Assembly (NCBI GenBank): GCA_016928775.1
Contig: JAFGKD010000019.1
Location: 1 to 64,000, forward strand
Origin: Candidatus Zhuqueibacterota bacterium
Lineage (GTDB): Bacteria; Zhuqueibacterota; Zhuqueibacteria; Residuimicrobiales; Krinioviventaceae
Direction of reading: 5' to 3'
Length of the DNA: 64,000 nucleotides
Part shown: positions 27,122 through 37,775 of the stretch, one piece after another
Layout: each line of letters begins with the position of its first letter
Numbering within the stretch: position 1 is the first letter of the stretch
Notes under the pieces: model-generated
What the model saw: the letters and a program-made list of their open reading frames with translations, nothing else
Databases searched by the model: none
Told to the model about the DNA's origin: nothing
Position numbers and translations under genes: made by a program

Positions 27122-28219
27122 CTATCGTAAAAGAGTCATTTTTCGGGTGAACACCTGAGATCCTGCCTGTAATTGATAGAGATAAACGCCACTGCTGAGT
27201 TGTGAGCCGTCGAACGGAATGGAATAGACGCCACTATTTTGAACCTCATTCACGAGCGTGTTCACTTTTTGTCCGCTGAGGCTATAGATCGTTACATTGA
27301 TATGACCAGCCTTTGCGAGTGAATAGTTTATCATTGTCGTCGGGTTAAAAGGATTGGGATAGTTTTGAGCCAGTTCAAATTGCACTGGCGTTTGCACGGG
27401 TTGGGTTGCAACTCCTGTCGCTGGTGGCGTATAATCAACCGAATTCGTGTCAACGCCGGTGATCGCATTCGCAGTCGACAAATTGACTTTGTTACCTTCG
27501 AGAAATGTGACAGTGCCGTGTTTTTGCGGATCACTCCAAACCGTATCGTCCATGTCGGACCCCCAGCGTAACGCAAAATCACGCACTCCTGCATCATTGT
27601 CATGCAGATTGACTGCTAATCCCATGATACCGCCAATGCGAACATCGACATATTTTTCCGCGCGCACAATCACGTCAAAAGGCAGGCGGAATTCAAGATT
27701 ATAGCCGTAGCGCGTGTCGGTCAATACTTCCTTGCGAGCGTAATCTTCGCCCTCAACTGGCTCCCATGCTTCATCGAGCTCGGCGCCTTTAATCAGATTG
27801 TCAACGCCATCCGGCACTTCTGCGTCGGCTTCACCCCAGGCGGTGAGGCGAACAGCGGCAACACCCGATGTTGATTCCATCAAGGGATCCGGATCAATTT
27901 TTAATTCTATACAGTCATTCTCATAAGTTGTGCTGCTATTAACATTAATGAGCTCGTCCGTTACTTCAGCATAACAATAAAAATAAGACGAATCCCAGGA
28001 AAACCAGACGAGCCCAGAACAGTCAAACTCGTCATCCGGGGAACCTGATCCACTACCCACCCCTAGTGAAGCTGGTGAGAGATAGATATAGCCATCAGCG
28101 GGGCCAGTCAGTGCGTTGTAAAAATCATCTCGTTCAGCATCCATGGTGATGTCGAGAGCGAAAATAGGACCTGTAGATAAAACGATAATACTTAATAATA
28201 ATAGTAATGCATTTTTCAT
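27122..28219 (-). CDS. Secreted CBM9-like (DOMON/sugar-binding-like) protein with C-terminal sorting domain
   Basis: DITMDAERDDFYNALTG...SGLVWFSWDSSYFYCYAEVTDELINVNSSTTYENDCIELKIDPD; FELAQNYPNPFNPTTMINYSL...RKMTLLR. Confidence 0.8.
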   Translation of the reverse strand: MKNALLLLLSIIVLSTGPIFALDITMDAERDDFYNALTGPADGYIYLSPASLGVGSGSGSPDDEFDCSGLVWFSWDSSYFYCYAEVTDELINVNSSTTYENDCIELKIDPDPLMESTSGVAAVRLTAWGEADAEVPDGVDNLIKGAELDEAWEPVEGEDYARKEVLTDTRYGYNLEFRLPFDVIVRAEKYVDVRIGGIMGLAVNLHDNDAGVRDFALRWGSDMDDTVWSDPQKHGTVTFLEGNKVNLSTANAITGVDTNSVDYTPPATGVATQPVQTPVQFELAQNYPNPFNPTTMINYSLAKAGHINVTIYSLSGQKVNTLVNEVQNSGVYSIPFDGSQLSSGVYLYQLQAGSQVFTRKMTLLR

Positions 28220-28976
28220 GATTTTTTCCTTACTGTTTGTACATTTTTCTTTTTTTCTTTTTAATAAAAACATGGAAAAACGAAATATACTTTCAGGTTA
28301 TGCTACCTCCTTTCTTATTATCATCCAATTTTTTCCCACATGACATCAGGTTATGAATTTGTTTTTCGCTCATTAAAAACAGAGGAACTGCTTGAAGATG
28401 ATCGAAGGTTTAGTGCTAGCAAATTTCAAAAATATAATCTACACATTATAAGATATTCAATGTACAATGTCAAGTTTAAATTTTAAGCCGGGAGATAGAG
28501 GCTCGCGGTTCGAAATATCCGCTTATGATGAACAAAATAAAATAACGGGAACAAATTTTACCATAACATTGTTTCAAAATTCAGGTGGGCAACCTCAGTT
28601 TTTGCATCCCTTTTTACGCATCTCATTGAGACATAGTTTGATTAGTCGTAAACGTTTCCTTTATAGTGACGGATTCGAAGGTATAATTGTATAACGAAAA
28701 ATAAAGGAGGTGCAGTCAAACTCATACATCATGCTCATGAAGCATCCGGCACCACCATTATATGATGCAGCATTAGGAATTGCAGATTATAGATAACGGC
28801 AAATCGAATTGGAGTACGGTAGTTGGGGTACCGAATCTGATTGTAAAAAGACACTCGCTCTCCACGCTCATGATCATTCCCTGCACAACTGGATCAATTC
28901 CCATTGTTACCTCAAAATGTGTCATGCTATTGAGACATATGATGTCGATAGTACGCTGACGCACAAAGACCAAACA

Positions 28977-29726
28977 ATGAAGAGCCGCGCTTACATACTT
29001 TTTGCAGCAGTTTGGCTGCTCAACCACACGGGATGTTCTACCCATACGCGACTAAAGTATCAACAAGAGTCGTACAGCCAGGTCGAGGTGTCAACTGCTG
29101 AAACGAAAAAGGGATCATCGAATGGAGTGTATACTCTTGGTATCGATGATGTTGTTGAAATAAAGTTTTTCGATAATGAACAGTTCAACGAAGTGCTGCG
29201 CGTCCGTCCCGATGGACGGATCAGTCTGGCTAAAGTGGGCGACATATTTGTGCATGGTTTAACACCCGTCCAGTTGGATAGCATCATTACGTCCTGTTAT
29301 GCAAAAATTATTCAAACGCCTGACGTGACCGTCATTGTTCGTGAGTTTGGAACTCGTCAGATATTTGTCCTGGGCCAGGTCAATGCACCGGGTGGCTATC
29401 CCGTTGATAGAAATATGACCCTGCTGCACATTCTTGCTGCAGCCGGCGGTCTCAAAGACACAGCAGAGCCCAGGAGTATTATGATATTACGACGAAAAAG
29501 TCGCAGTGTACTCGCCGCCTATAAAATAGATGTGACACAAACTTTTAAACAAACACAATATGATGCAATGAACGCTGATCCGTTTGTTTATTCGATGGAT
29601 ATTATTTATGTCCCTAAGACATATATTGCCAGCGCCAGTACTTTCTTGCGACAAATCTATGATATATTATTACCTCCATTTGATGTCTACTTGAGAGCGT
29701 TGTGGTACAGTGAGCTGACGCGGTGA
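28977..29726 (+). CDS. Polysaccharide export (Wza/OPX-like) lipoprotein
   Basis: LLNHTGCSTH lipobox-like; YTLGIDDVVEIKFFDNEQFNEVLRVRPDGRISLAKVGDIFVHGLTP; SLBB-like GQVNAPGGYPVDRNMTLLHILAAAGG. Confidence 0.9.
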   Translation: MKSRAYILFAAVWLLNHTGCSTHTRLKYQQESYSQVEVSTAETKKGSSNGVYTLGIDDVVEIKFFDNEQFNEVLRVRPDGRISLAKVGDIFVHGLTPVQLDSIITSCYAKIIQTPDVTVIVREFGTRQIFVLGQVNAPGGYPVDRNMTLLHILAAAGGLKDTAEPRSIMILRRKSRSVLAAYKIDVTQTFKQTQYDAMNADPFVYSMDIIYVPKTYIASASTFLRQIYDILLPPFDVYLRALWYSELTR

Positions 29727-29826
29727 TCGGTTTTCGATTAGGCTATATGTTTTCGTTAAAGTTTTAATAATTTTTTCATTACAGTTAGAGCCATTCACTT
29801 TAATCACAGTCATTCATGTAAGTGAG

Positions 29827-31374
29827 ATGGCGAAGCAGTATCCAAATAACCTGTCTGTGGTGGCAAAGAACTTGATTATGAACAGTGCCGAGGCGCGCGC
29901 ATCAATGTCGTTGCTTCATATTGTCACGATTATTTTCAAGCACAAATGGATCATCATATCCTTTTTTTGCGTCATCGTGTGTGTTGTGACGCTTGGAAGT
30001 GTGCGACAAACCGACATATTTCGCGCCAGTGCCAAATTTATGGTTGAAAAGGAAGTTGATCGTGAAAAAGCATTGCTGTTTCAGGTCAGTGTACCTTCGA
30101 CCTATGAAAAATATGACTGGATCACATCCGAAATTGAAATTATCAAAAGCTATCCGGTCGCCTTGCGTGTGGTCAAAGCTTTGCAGTTGAACAAGCGGCG
30201 CTCTGCGAACCATCCAGACGATGCCCCCGATCCTGACCTCGAAATTGAAAAGTCCATAAAAACTTTTCGGAACAATGTGCAAATTGACGTTGCCAAGAAT
30301 AGCAATGTGATCGAAATTGGCTACAAAGACACGGATCCTGTTTTAGCGACACGGGTGGTGAATGCGATCATAGAGCATTATATGTCGTATCGTTCGGAGC
30401 TATATGATGAATCCGAGACCTATAATTTCTTTGAAGAACAGATGCAAATTACCGATAAAAAGCTGCGTGAGCTCGAACATGATCAATCTGAATTCAAGAA
30501 AAATTCGGAAATGATATCTCTGGAAACGCAGAAAAATATATTGCTTGAGCGATTGACGGATTTTGAAAAAAGGTTGACAGACATACGGACAAAACGCCGA
30601 CAAAAAGCGGCGACGCTCAATGTCATGAAAGATCAACTTGCGCATGCAGATATTGTAAAAATGCCGGTGATTGAATCGAGCGATAATTCGGCGCACTGGG
30701 CACACATCATCAAATTGCGCGATGAGCTCCTTGACCTTGAATTGCAGCGCGAAATTGTCTTGCAAAAATTTACCCCGGAGTATCAGGAGGCAATCAATCT
30801 GGAGCAACAAATAAACGCCACGCGCGAAAAGATCGACAGTGAGATGAAACAAATAATCGAGATGGAAGAGATAAATATTCTCTCTTTAATTGCAGAAGAA
30901 AATGTCCTCAAACAATCGGTCGTTAATACCAGCAATGAAATCAGGGATTTGGCGCAAAAAGAATATGAATATTCTCAAATTAGCCGGGGAATTGAGGATA
31001 ATCGCGAAATATACTCAATGCTGCTCAAGCAACGAGAAGAAGCGAGAATCTCGCTGGCAAAGTTGCAAAAAGGCGTGCGGGTAAAAATCATCAGTCCTGC
31101 TGTTGTCCCGATTCATCCAATAAATCCACGCACGCGACTCAAAATTGCTGTTGCTATTGTTCTCGGACTTGTATGTGGATTGGGTTTTGCCTTTCTGTGG
31201 GAATACTTTGATCATACTTTTACGTTCCCGGACGACGTTGAGCTGTATACCGGACTCGCCTTGCTTGGTTCGGTGCGTGACTTGAAAATACCACAAAATG
31301 ACGATACGACGCCAGAGATGATACATCATAAAAAATATGAGTTGGAAAAATTACAGGATGAGATAATTACATGA
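29827..31374 (+). CDS. Wzz/GumC-like polysaccharide co-polymerase
   Basis: N-terminal TM, long coiled coil, C-terminal AVVPIHPINPRTRLKIAVAIVLGLVCGLGFAFLWEYFDHTF. Confidence 0.9.
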   Translation: MAKQYPNNLSVVAKNLIMNSAEARASMSLLHIVTIIFKHKWIIISFFCVIVCVVTLGSVRQTDIFRASAKFMVEKEVDREKALLFQVSVPSTYEKYDWITSEIEIIKSYPVALRVVKALQLNKRRSANHPDDAPDPDLEIEKSIKTFRNNVQIDVAKNSNVIEIGYKDTDPVLATRVVNAIIEHYMSYRSELYDESETYNFFEEQMQITDKKLRELEHDQSEFKKNSEMISLETQKNILLERLTDFEKRLTDIRTKRRQKAATLNVMKDQLAHADIVKMPVIESSDNSAHWAHIIKLRDELLDLELQREIVLQKFTPEYQEAINLEQQINATREKIDSEMKQIIEMEEINILSLIAEENVLKQSVVNTSNEIRDLAQKEYEYSQISRGIEDNREIYSMLLKQREEARISLAKLQKGVRVKIISPAVVPIHPINPRTRLKIAVAIVLGLVCGLGFAFLWEYFDHTFTFPDDVELYTGLALLGSVRDLKIPQNDDTTPEMIHHKKYELEKLQDEIIT

Positions 31375-32219
31375 ATTCGTCTATTAAAAATCGGCGCGCT
31401 ATACATGTGGTGCCACAGCCACTAGCTTTTCCGATCGCTCGGCAACATGACTACTATGAAGAAGCCCCCCAAATTTTAGGCAAAACGGCGAAAGTTCCAC
31501 AGTTGCTGAAGGAATTGCCTGATGGCGTCATTTATGATTTTCAACGAATTTTGGAGAACATTTTGTCGCTGCGGCAGACGAAAAAGAGTCAGATCATTGG
31601 TATAACCTCGGCAAACTCGCATGAAGGGACATCAACCGTTGCTGCTATACTCTCCCTGTTGGCCGCCGCACGACAACACAGCTATTTTCGGGTGATGAAA
31701 AATAGAGATGAAAACCGGGCATTTTCAAAGCTAAAAGTCAAAATTCATATCCAAAACATATTGCTGATCGACGCACAGCTTAAAAATCCGACTCTGCACA
31801 AACTGCTTGGCGTTGATCTGCACCCAGGCCTCAATGATGTTCTGGAATCAAAAGTGATTCTGAAAGACAGCGTGAGAAGCATTGCCAACTCGCAGTTGAA
31901 ATTTATTCCCACGGGCAATCCAACCGATGCGCCCCTGTTTCATCTCTATTTTGATGATTTGGAGAGGTTGCTGAAAAGAATGCGACCCTATTTGCATTTT
32001 ATCTTTGTCGATATTCCACCGTTACTGGAATATGCAGAAGGGATAACCCTGAGCAAACTGTGTGACGGTATTATATTGATCATTAAAAGCACGCATACCC
32101 GCTGGGAAGCCGTGCGCGAAGCAAAAAATCTGCTGGAAAAAGCACATATAAATATTTTAGGGACAGTTCTCAATGCAAAAAAGTCTTATGTCCCTAATTG
32201 GCTCGTTCATCGTTTATAG
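31371..32219 (+). CDS. CpsD/BY-kinase-like protein with degenerate Walker A
   Basis: IIGITSANSHEGTSTVAAIL (lysine missing), ILLIDAQLKNPTLHKLLGVDLHPGLNDVLE, FIFVDIPPLLEYAEG; no C-terminal Tyr cluster. Confidence 0.8.
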   Translation: MNSSIKNRRAIHVVPQPLAFPIARQHDYYEEAPQILGKTAKVPQLLKELPDGVIYDFQRILENILSLRQTKKSQIIGITSANSHEGTSTVAAILSLLAAARQHSYFRVMKNRDENRAFSKLKVKIHIQNILLIDAQLKNPTLHKLLGVDLHPGLNDVLESKVILKDSVRSIANSQLKFIPTGNPTDAPLFHLYFDDLERLLKRMRPYLHFIFVDIPPLLEYAEGITLSKLCDGIILIIKSTHTRWEAVREAKNLLEKAHINILGTVLNAKKSYVPNWLVHRL

Positions 32220-32285
32220 TTCTTTTGGGGTTGCGGTGTGGTGTAAGGGTGGAAAGGAAAGATAAACCCAACCCGGTACCACGCT

Positions 32286-34133
32286 TTGAATAAACACTTT
32301 CCGGTCAAAAGCAATTTCCTCCTCGAAATTTTTCTCTACCTTTTATCTTTCGGTCTGTCATATATTTTTGCCTTTATCATCAGGCTGGAAGGTGATGTCC
32401 CGCCTGAACTCTGGGTGATCATCAAAAAGTCATTCACTTTCGTTATCCTGTTTAGAACCGCGGCCTTTTTGCTGTTCCGGGTCTTTCATGGTCAATGGCG
32501 CTATTGCAGCATTTTGGATGTCATCGCTATTTTTAAGGCGATCAGTCTAAGCTCCATTTTGATCGTGGGATTTTTCTACTTCCTTTTCACTTTTCAGGGC
32601 GTTCCGCGCAGCGTTTTTATTATCGACTGGATGCTTCTCACATTAGTGGTCAGCGGCATCCGTTTTTCACGACGGCTGTTGAAAGAGATTTTGATCAATA
32701 CATCGCCGCACGTTAAAAAAGTGCTCATCGTTGGCGCAGGTGAATTGGGTAAAAATCTGATCAATGAGATGAAATCAAATTGGGAGAGCGGCTACAATCC
32801 TGTCGCTTTGGTTGATGATGATCCGAAAAATCTCAATCAGGTCTATTACGGCGTGAAGGTGCTGGGCACGCGGATGAGCATCCCGCATATTGCCAGCACC
32901 AAAAAAATTGACGAGATCATTATCACCATACCCTGCACATCCGGCAAAATCATCCGGGAAACCACCAGCTTGTGCCGACTCTCGCACACGCCGTTCAAGA
33001 TACTCTCCACTAACAATGGTCGCATTGATCAGCGGACGCTCATTGATCGAATTCGCAAGATTGATATCCAGGATTTAATCGGGAGAAAACAGATTCATAT
33101 TAATTATGATGAGATGGGGCAATTTTTTAAAGACAAGCGCATTGTAGTGACCGGTGCCGCCGGTTCCATTGGTTCAGAGCTCTGTCGCCAAATAGCCAAT
33201 TTTCATCTCTCCAAACTCATCACCCTCGACCGGTCGGAGAACGGCCTGTTCTACCTGGACAGGGAGCTAAGTGATGCCTATCCTGATCTCGATTATTCTC
33301 TCGCTTTGGCGGATATTACGGATTACAACGAAACGCAGAGTTTCTTTTCCCGATTTAAACCCCATATTGTTTTTCATGCTGCCGCCTACAAGCATGTTCC
33401 GATGATGGAGCAGCATCCGTATCAAGCGATCAAAACGAACATCCTGGGGACAAAAAATGTCCTGGATATTGCGCTGGCAAACAATGTTGAAAAATTCATC
33501 ATGATTTCCACGGATAAAGCGGTGAATCCAACAAGCTATATGGGATTAACGAAACGGATCGCTGAAGATTTTGTCAAGATGGCCAATCAACAAGGCGAGA
33601 CAAAATGTATTTCTGTCCGATTTGGCAATGTGATCGGCAGCAGCGGCAGCGTTTTACGAATTTTCCAGGAACAGATCAGCAAAGGCGGACCCGTCACAGT
33701 GACCCATCCAGATGTTGCCCGATACTTTATGTCCATTCCCGAAGCGGTGATCCTGGTGTTGCAAGCCGCGTCTATGGGGCAGGGCGGGGATGTTTTTATC
33801 TTGAAAATGGGTGAACTGGTCAAAATTTATGATCTGGCCAAGGAGCTTATTTTGTTGGCCGGCCTGGTGCCGAATCAAGACATCAAAATTGATTTCACTG
33901 GACTGCGTCCGGGCGAAAAAATTATCGAACAGTTGTGGGAAGATTCTGAAAAATGTACGGAAGAGGTGAATGAAAATCTATTCGTCATCAAAAACGGCTG
34001 CGATGTAAAGACAATACTCAATGATAATTATATTCATGAATTGTTAGCCCTGGCCGTAAAAGATACCTCCGCATCAAACGGGTACAAGGCAAAATTGCGC
34101 TCCCTCATTTACGAGGTCGAGCCAGCGCATTAA
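32286..34133 (+). CDS. FlaA1/CapD/WbpM-like nucleotide-sugar dehydratase/epimerase
   Basis: four N-terminal TMs; VVTGAAGSIGSELCRQI; STDKAVNPTSYMGLTKRIAED; TTG start. Confidence 0.93.
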   Translation: MNKHFPVKSNFLLEIFLYLLSFGLSYIFAFIIRLEGDVPPELWVIIKKSFTFVILFRTAAFLLFRVFHGQWRYCSILDVIAIFKAISLSSILIVGFFYFLFTFQGVPRSVFIIDWMLLTLVVSGIRFSRRLLKEILINTSPHVKKVLIVGAGELGKNLINEMKSNWESGYNPVALVDDDPKNLNQVYYGVKVLGTRMSIPHIASTKKIDEIIITIPCTSGKIIRETTSLCRLSHTPFKILSTNNGRIDQRTLIDRIRKIDIQDLIGRKQIHINYDEMGQFFKDKRIVVTGAAGSIGSELCRQIANFHLSKLITLDRSENGLFYLDRELSDAYPDLDYSLALADITDYNETQSFFSRFKPHIVFHAAAYKHVPMMEQHPYQAIKTNILGTKNVLDIALANNVEKFIMISTDKAVNPTSYMGLTKRIAEDFVKMANQQGETKCISVRFGNVIGSSGSVLRIFQEQISKGGPVTVTHPDVARYFMSIPEAVILVLQAASMGQGGDVFILKMGELVKIYDLAKELILLAGLVPNQDIKIDFTGLRPGEKIIEQLWEDSEKCTEEVNENLFVIKNGCDVKTILNDNYIHELLALAVKDTSASNGYKAKLRSLIYEVEPAH

Positions 34134-34212
34134 ATTGACGACGATCTTGACGCGGCCACATTTTGAGTCACTGATGCTCACAGCTCGGCCTTTGGCCGCA
34201 GCCAAATTACAA

Positions 34213-34336
34213 GCCACGGATGCGCACGGATGAACACGGATTTTTCGGTTTTGCCTCGACAAAGCGTTGGGACTGGAGGCTAAATAGGCTTAAAATGAAT
34301 GATATGATCTGTGTTTCATCCGTGAAAATCCGTGGC
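34213..34336 (+). repeat. Dispersed TIR element, copy 3 core (tail module from ~34150)
   Basis: gccacggatgcgcacggatgaacacggat...gatctgtgtttcatccgtgaaaatccgtggc. Confidence 0.92.
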
Positions 34337-34383
34337 TAATAAATTGAAAAAAGTTTTATTTATTTGCAGTGTTGAGTCGCTAA

Positions 34384-35319
34384 ATGCACACTTTATTTCT
34401 GTACAATCAATTATGGCGTTTACCGCTTTTATGTTGTGTATTCACCATTGTGTTGATTCCGTACTGTATTCGAATTGCCAGCCTGATGCATGCCATCGAT
34501 AAACCCGGTGCTTTAAAAATTCACAGCACAGCAACCCCAAGATGCGGGGGCATGGCCATTTTTACAAGCATCATTTTCTCGCTAATACTATTTCCATCGA
34601 TTTTGGCTCTTTTGCCGGTTGTCAGTGTGATTTTTTTCAGCGCCAGTATGTCGGGTATCTTTGTATTAGGGGTGGTTGATGATATCAAAAATTTGCCGGC
34701 TGGTAAAAAGCTTTTATGGCAAATGTTGTGCACATTCGTGGTCGTACTTGGCCTGGCCACACTCTATCGCACAGAATTAATCGTTGTGCTGCCACTGTTT
34801 GTTTACATTCTTTTTTTTACAAATTCATTTAACCTGATAGATGGCATGGATGGTCTTGCCGGCGGTCTGGCTTTTATCGCTGCCATGGCGCTTGCGATAG
34901 TGGCATTTTTCATGCGTCACCAGGTTGTCCTGTTTTTTTCGCTGCTCCTCGCCGGTTGTGCGGCCGGATTTCTTGTCTTTAATAGTCATCCGGCAAAAAT
35001 ATTTCTGGGTGATTGCGGGAGCACATTTTTGGGTTTTACCCTGGCAGTTTTATCAGGGATGTTATGGCTCAAGTCAAACAACACCCTTTTATTCATCCCG
35101 TTGCTGCTGATCACATCTGTTCCTTTATGTGATACAACCGCTGTTTTACTGAAGCGAATCATTCACAAAAAACCCATCCTGGCCGGTGACAGGAACCATC
35201 TTTATGATATGCTGCTGCGTAAAGGTTTCAGCATGAGTCAAACCCTTGTCACTTTTTATTTTGCAGCGATTCTGTTTGCAGTGCTGGGTCTTGTCATTTT
35301 TATTATGTTCATGCAATAA
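34384..35319 (+). CDS. WecA/MraY-family undecaprenyl-phosphate glycosyl-1-phosphate transferase
   Basis: HAIDKPGALKIHSTATPRCGGMAIF; FNLIDGMDGLAGG; HPAKIFLGDCGSTFLGF. Confidence 0.93.
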   Translation: MHTLFLYNQLWRLPLLCCVFTIVLIPYCIRIASLMHAIDKPGALKIHSTATPRCGGMAIFTSIIFSLILFPSILALLPVVSVIFFSASMSGIFVLGVVDDIKNLPAGKKLLWQMLCTFVVVLGLATLYRTELIVVLPLFVYILFFTNSFNLIDGMDGLAGGLAFIAAMALAIVAFFMRHQVVLFFSLLLAGCAAGFLVFNSHPAKIFLGDCGSTFLGFTLAVLSGMLWLKSNNTLLFIPLLLITSVPLCDTTAVLLKRIIHKKPILAGDRNHLYDMLLRKGFSMSQTLVTFYFAAILFAVLGLVIFIMFMQ

Positions 35320-35340
35320 CGCTCAAATAGGCATCTGGTC

Positions 35341-36588
35341 ATGACGAAAATTCCTTTATCACATCCGTATTTAACCTCCTCAGAAAAAAGACTTGTTTTG
35401 CAGGTGTTGAATGGCGCACAACTGAGTTTGGGGCCACGCCTTGACGAGTTTGAACATCGACTTGCGGACTATGTTGGGGCCACATATGCCGTCGCGGTGA
35501 ACAGCGGTACCAGCGCTTTGCATCTTTGCATCAAATCTTTGAATATCCGGGAAGGTGACGAGGTCATCACGACACCTTTTAGTTTTATTGCCTCGGCAAA
35601 TTGCATTCTGTATGAGAAGGCCAGGCCAGTGTTCGTCGATATTGATCCCTTGACCTTTAATATTGATCCCGGCAAGATTGAGGAAAATATCAATTCAAAA
35701 ACCCGGGCCATTTTGCCGGTGCATGTGTTTGGTTTGCCCTGCGATATGACCAGAATGAAAGCGATTGCACAACAGCACAATTTGTATATCATTGAAGATG
35801 CCTGCGAAGCACTGGGGGCCAAGTGCCTGCTGCGTGATCCGGCTAAAATGCCCCCGTTACACTATCATAAAGTCGGTGCCATTGGCGATTGTGGTGCCTT
35901 TGGTTTTTACCCAAATAAGCAGATGACGACCGGTGAGGGCGGTCTTGTGGTCACGAATAATGTACATATTGCTACGAGCTGCAGGTCATTGCGCAATCAG
36001 GGTAGAAGTGAAAATCCGGCATGGCTTGAGCATACTCAATTGGGATATAATTACCGTTTGAGTGACATCAACTGTGCGATCGGCATCGCTCAACTGCAGA
36101 AATTACACACGATCCTCAGGTTGAGAGAAAGAGTAGCGCATTGGTATAACGAGCGATTGCACCGTTTGGAAGAAATTGTTACGCCGTTTCAATCCATCAC
36201 CTGTCGACGCAGCTGGTTCGTCTATGTTTGTCGATTGTCGGACGATTTCAGCAAAAATGATCGCAACAGCATCCTGGATCAGTTGCGAGCGAGCGGCATT
36301 GAATGTCGCGACTATTTTCCGCCAATCCATCTGCAACCTTTTTATGCCAGGATGTTCGGCTATAAAAAAGGAGACTTTCCGGTTGCCGAACATGTCGCGG
36401 AGCGCACGATCGCCTTGCCGTTTTTCACTAACATGAGCGAGGAACAAGTCGATTATGTCTGTAAAAGACTGTGTCGAATCGTGCAAAAGCTGAAAAGTGA
36501 AAAAAGTGTACCCTCAAAAGATCGTCGCAATGGCCAAAAACTTTGCCGTCCGAGCTGTATAGAATACGATTGGCAACGCGATAGATAA
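35341..36588 (+). CDS. DegT/DnrJ/EryC1/StrS aminotransferase
   Basis: AVNSGTSALHLCIKSL; IIEDACEALGA; GFYPNKQMTTGEGG. Confidence 0.94.
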   Translation: MTKIPLSHPYLTSSEKRLVLQVLNGAQLSLGPRLDEFEHRLADYVGATYAVAVNSGTSALHLCIKSLNIREGDEVITTPFSFIASANCILYEKARPVFVDIDPLTFNIDPGKIEENINSKTRAILPVHVFGLPCDMTRMKAIAQQHNLYIIEDACEALGAKCLLRDPAKMPPLHYHKVGAIGDCGAFGFYPNKQMTTGEGGLVVTNNVHIATSCRSLRNQGRSENPAWLEHTQLGYNYRLSDINCAIGIAQLQKLHTILRLRERVAHWYNERLHRLEEIVTPFQSITCRRSWFVYVCRLSDDFSKNDRNSILDQLRASGIECRDYFPPIHLQPFYARMFGYKKGDFPVAEHVAERTIALPFFTNMSEEQVDYVCKRLCRIVQKLKSEKSVPSKDRRNGQKLCRPSCIEYDWQRDR

Positions 36589-36657
36589 AATTATACTTTT
36601 ATCATTTATATGCCACTGATGCACCTGGCGCGGCTTTTGGCCGCAGCCAAATTACAA

Positions 36658-36785
36658 GCCACTGATGCACACGGATGAGCACGGATTTTTATTTTGGCCT
36701 TGCTTCAAGACAGTTTTTGGATTGAAGGTTAAAAAGGACTAAAAAGAATGGTATTATCTGTGTTTCATCCGTGAAAATCCGTGGC
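36658..36785 (+). repeat. Dispersed TIR element, copy 4 core (tail module from ~36612)
   Basis: gccactgatgcacacggatgagcacggat...tctgtgtttcatccgtgaaaatccgtggc. Confidence 0.92.
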
Positions 36786-36827
36786 TCATAAACTTTTCTA
36801 AAAAACACAATTTTGTTGCCTTGTAGC

Positions 36828-37775
36828 ATGGCTAAAAATACAAATCAAACTAATGATTCTTTGGTGAGCATCGGTATGCCGGTGTATAACGGCCAACGTT
36901 TTCTACGGAAAGCAATAGAGTCATTGTTGCATCAGACATTTGAAAATTTTGAGCTCATCATTTCTGATAATGCATCAACAGACGCAACGCCCGAGATATG
37001 CCAGGATTACGCCAGGCACGACCGCAGGATAAGGTTCATTCGAAATACCACAAATCTTGGGGCAGCCAAAAATTACAACCGTGTTTTTGAATTGTCATCC
37101 GGTATGTATTTCAAATGGGCAGCAGCAGACGATTGCTGTGCTCCCAATTTTCTGGCTCGCTGTGTGGCGGTCCTCGAAAAAGAGACGAACGTCATTTTGG
37201 CATACCCAAAGACAAAAATTATCGATGAAAACGATGAGGAAATAGCAGAATACGATGACGGTATACATTTGAAATCTTTATCAGCAGCCGGACGGTTTTT
37301 GCAATTTATGTATTGTGTGGGCGAGTGTAATGCGGTTTTCGGACTGTTGCGCTCGGATGGTCTCAAAAAGACTCGGTTGATCGGCAATTATATTGGCGCG
37401 GATGTGTGTCTGTTGGCTGAATTAAGCTTGTTGGGGCGATTTTACGAAATCCCTGATTATCTGTTTTTTCGACGCCACCATTCCGAAGCCTCAAGCGCCA
37501 AAAAGGATGTGCAGAGTCAATTGTTATTTTATGATCCAGCCAAAAACAAGCGTTTCGTTTTACCAAAATGGCGGCATTTTTTTGAGCATTATAAAAGTAT
37601 CAAACGCGTTGATATTCCGGCAACACAAAAGATTTTGCCGGCGCTCTATATTTTTGGCAGTTTGATCGTCGACAACAAGACCTACAGACGAGAGCTTGCC
37701 GGCGCATTAAAACGTGTTTTGAGATCAGGTACATCTCATAAAAAAATATATCATATTCAACGAGGGGTTTTATGA
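36828..37775 (+). CDS. Glycosyltransferase family 2
   Basis: LVSIGMPVYNGQRFLRKAIESLLHQTFENFELIISDNASTD. Confidence 0.92.
   Translation: MAKNTNQTNDSLVSIGMPVYNGQRFLRKAIESLLHQTFENFELIISDNASTDATPEICQDYARHDRRIRFIRNTTNLGAAKNYNRVFELSSGMYFKWAAADDCCAPNFLARCVAVLEKETNVILAYPKTKIIDENDEEIAEYDDGIHLKSLSAAGRFLQFMYCVGECNAVFGLLRSDGLKKTRLIGNYIGADVCLLAELSLLGRFYEIPDYLFFRRHHSEASSAKKDVQSQLLFYDPAKNKRFVLPKWRHFFEHYKSIKRVDIPATQKILPALYIFGSLIVDNKTYRRELAGALKRVLRSGTSHKKIYHIQRGVL

Noticed and set aside
28467-28694. 75-aa ORF upstream of the polysaccharide operon
   Set aside because: No recognisable family, atypical composition, no clear ribosome site; treated as leader/non-coding.
28811-28826. CGGTAG resembling the ops/JUMPstart element upstream of the first export gene
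   Set aside because: Only the six-base core matches; GG prefix and CNTG suffix absent, so chance is likely.
32286-34133. Missing catalytic tyrosine in the WbpM-like dehydratase (STDKAVNPTSYMGLTKR)
   Set aside because: Met-Gly at this position is normal for the large FlaA1/WbpM subfamily.
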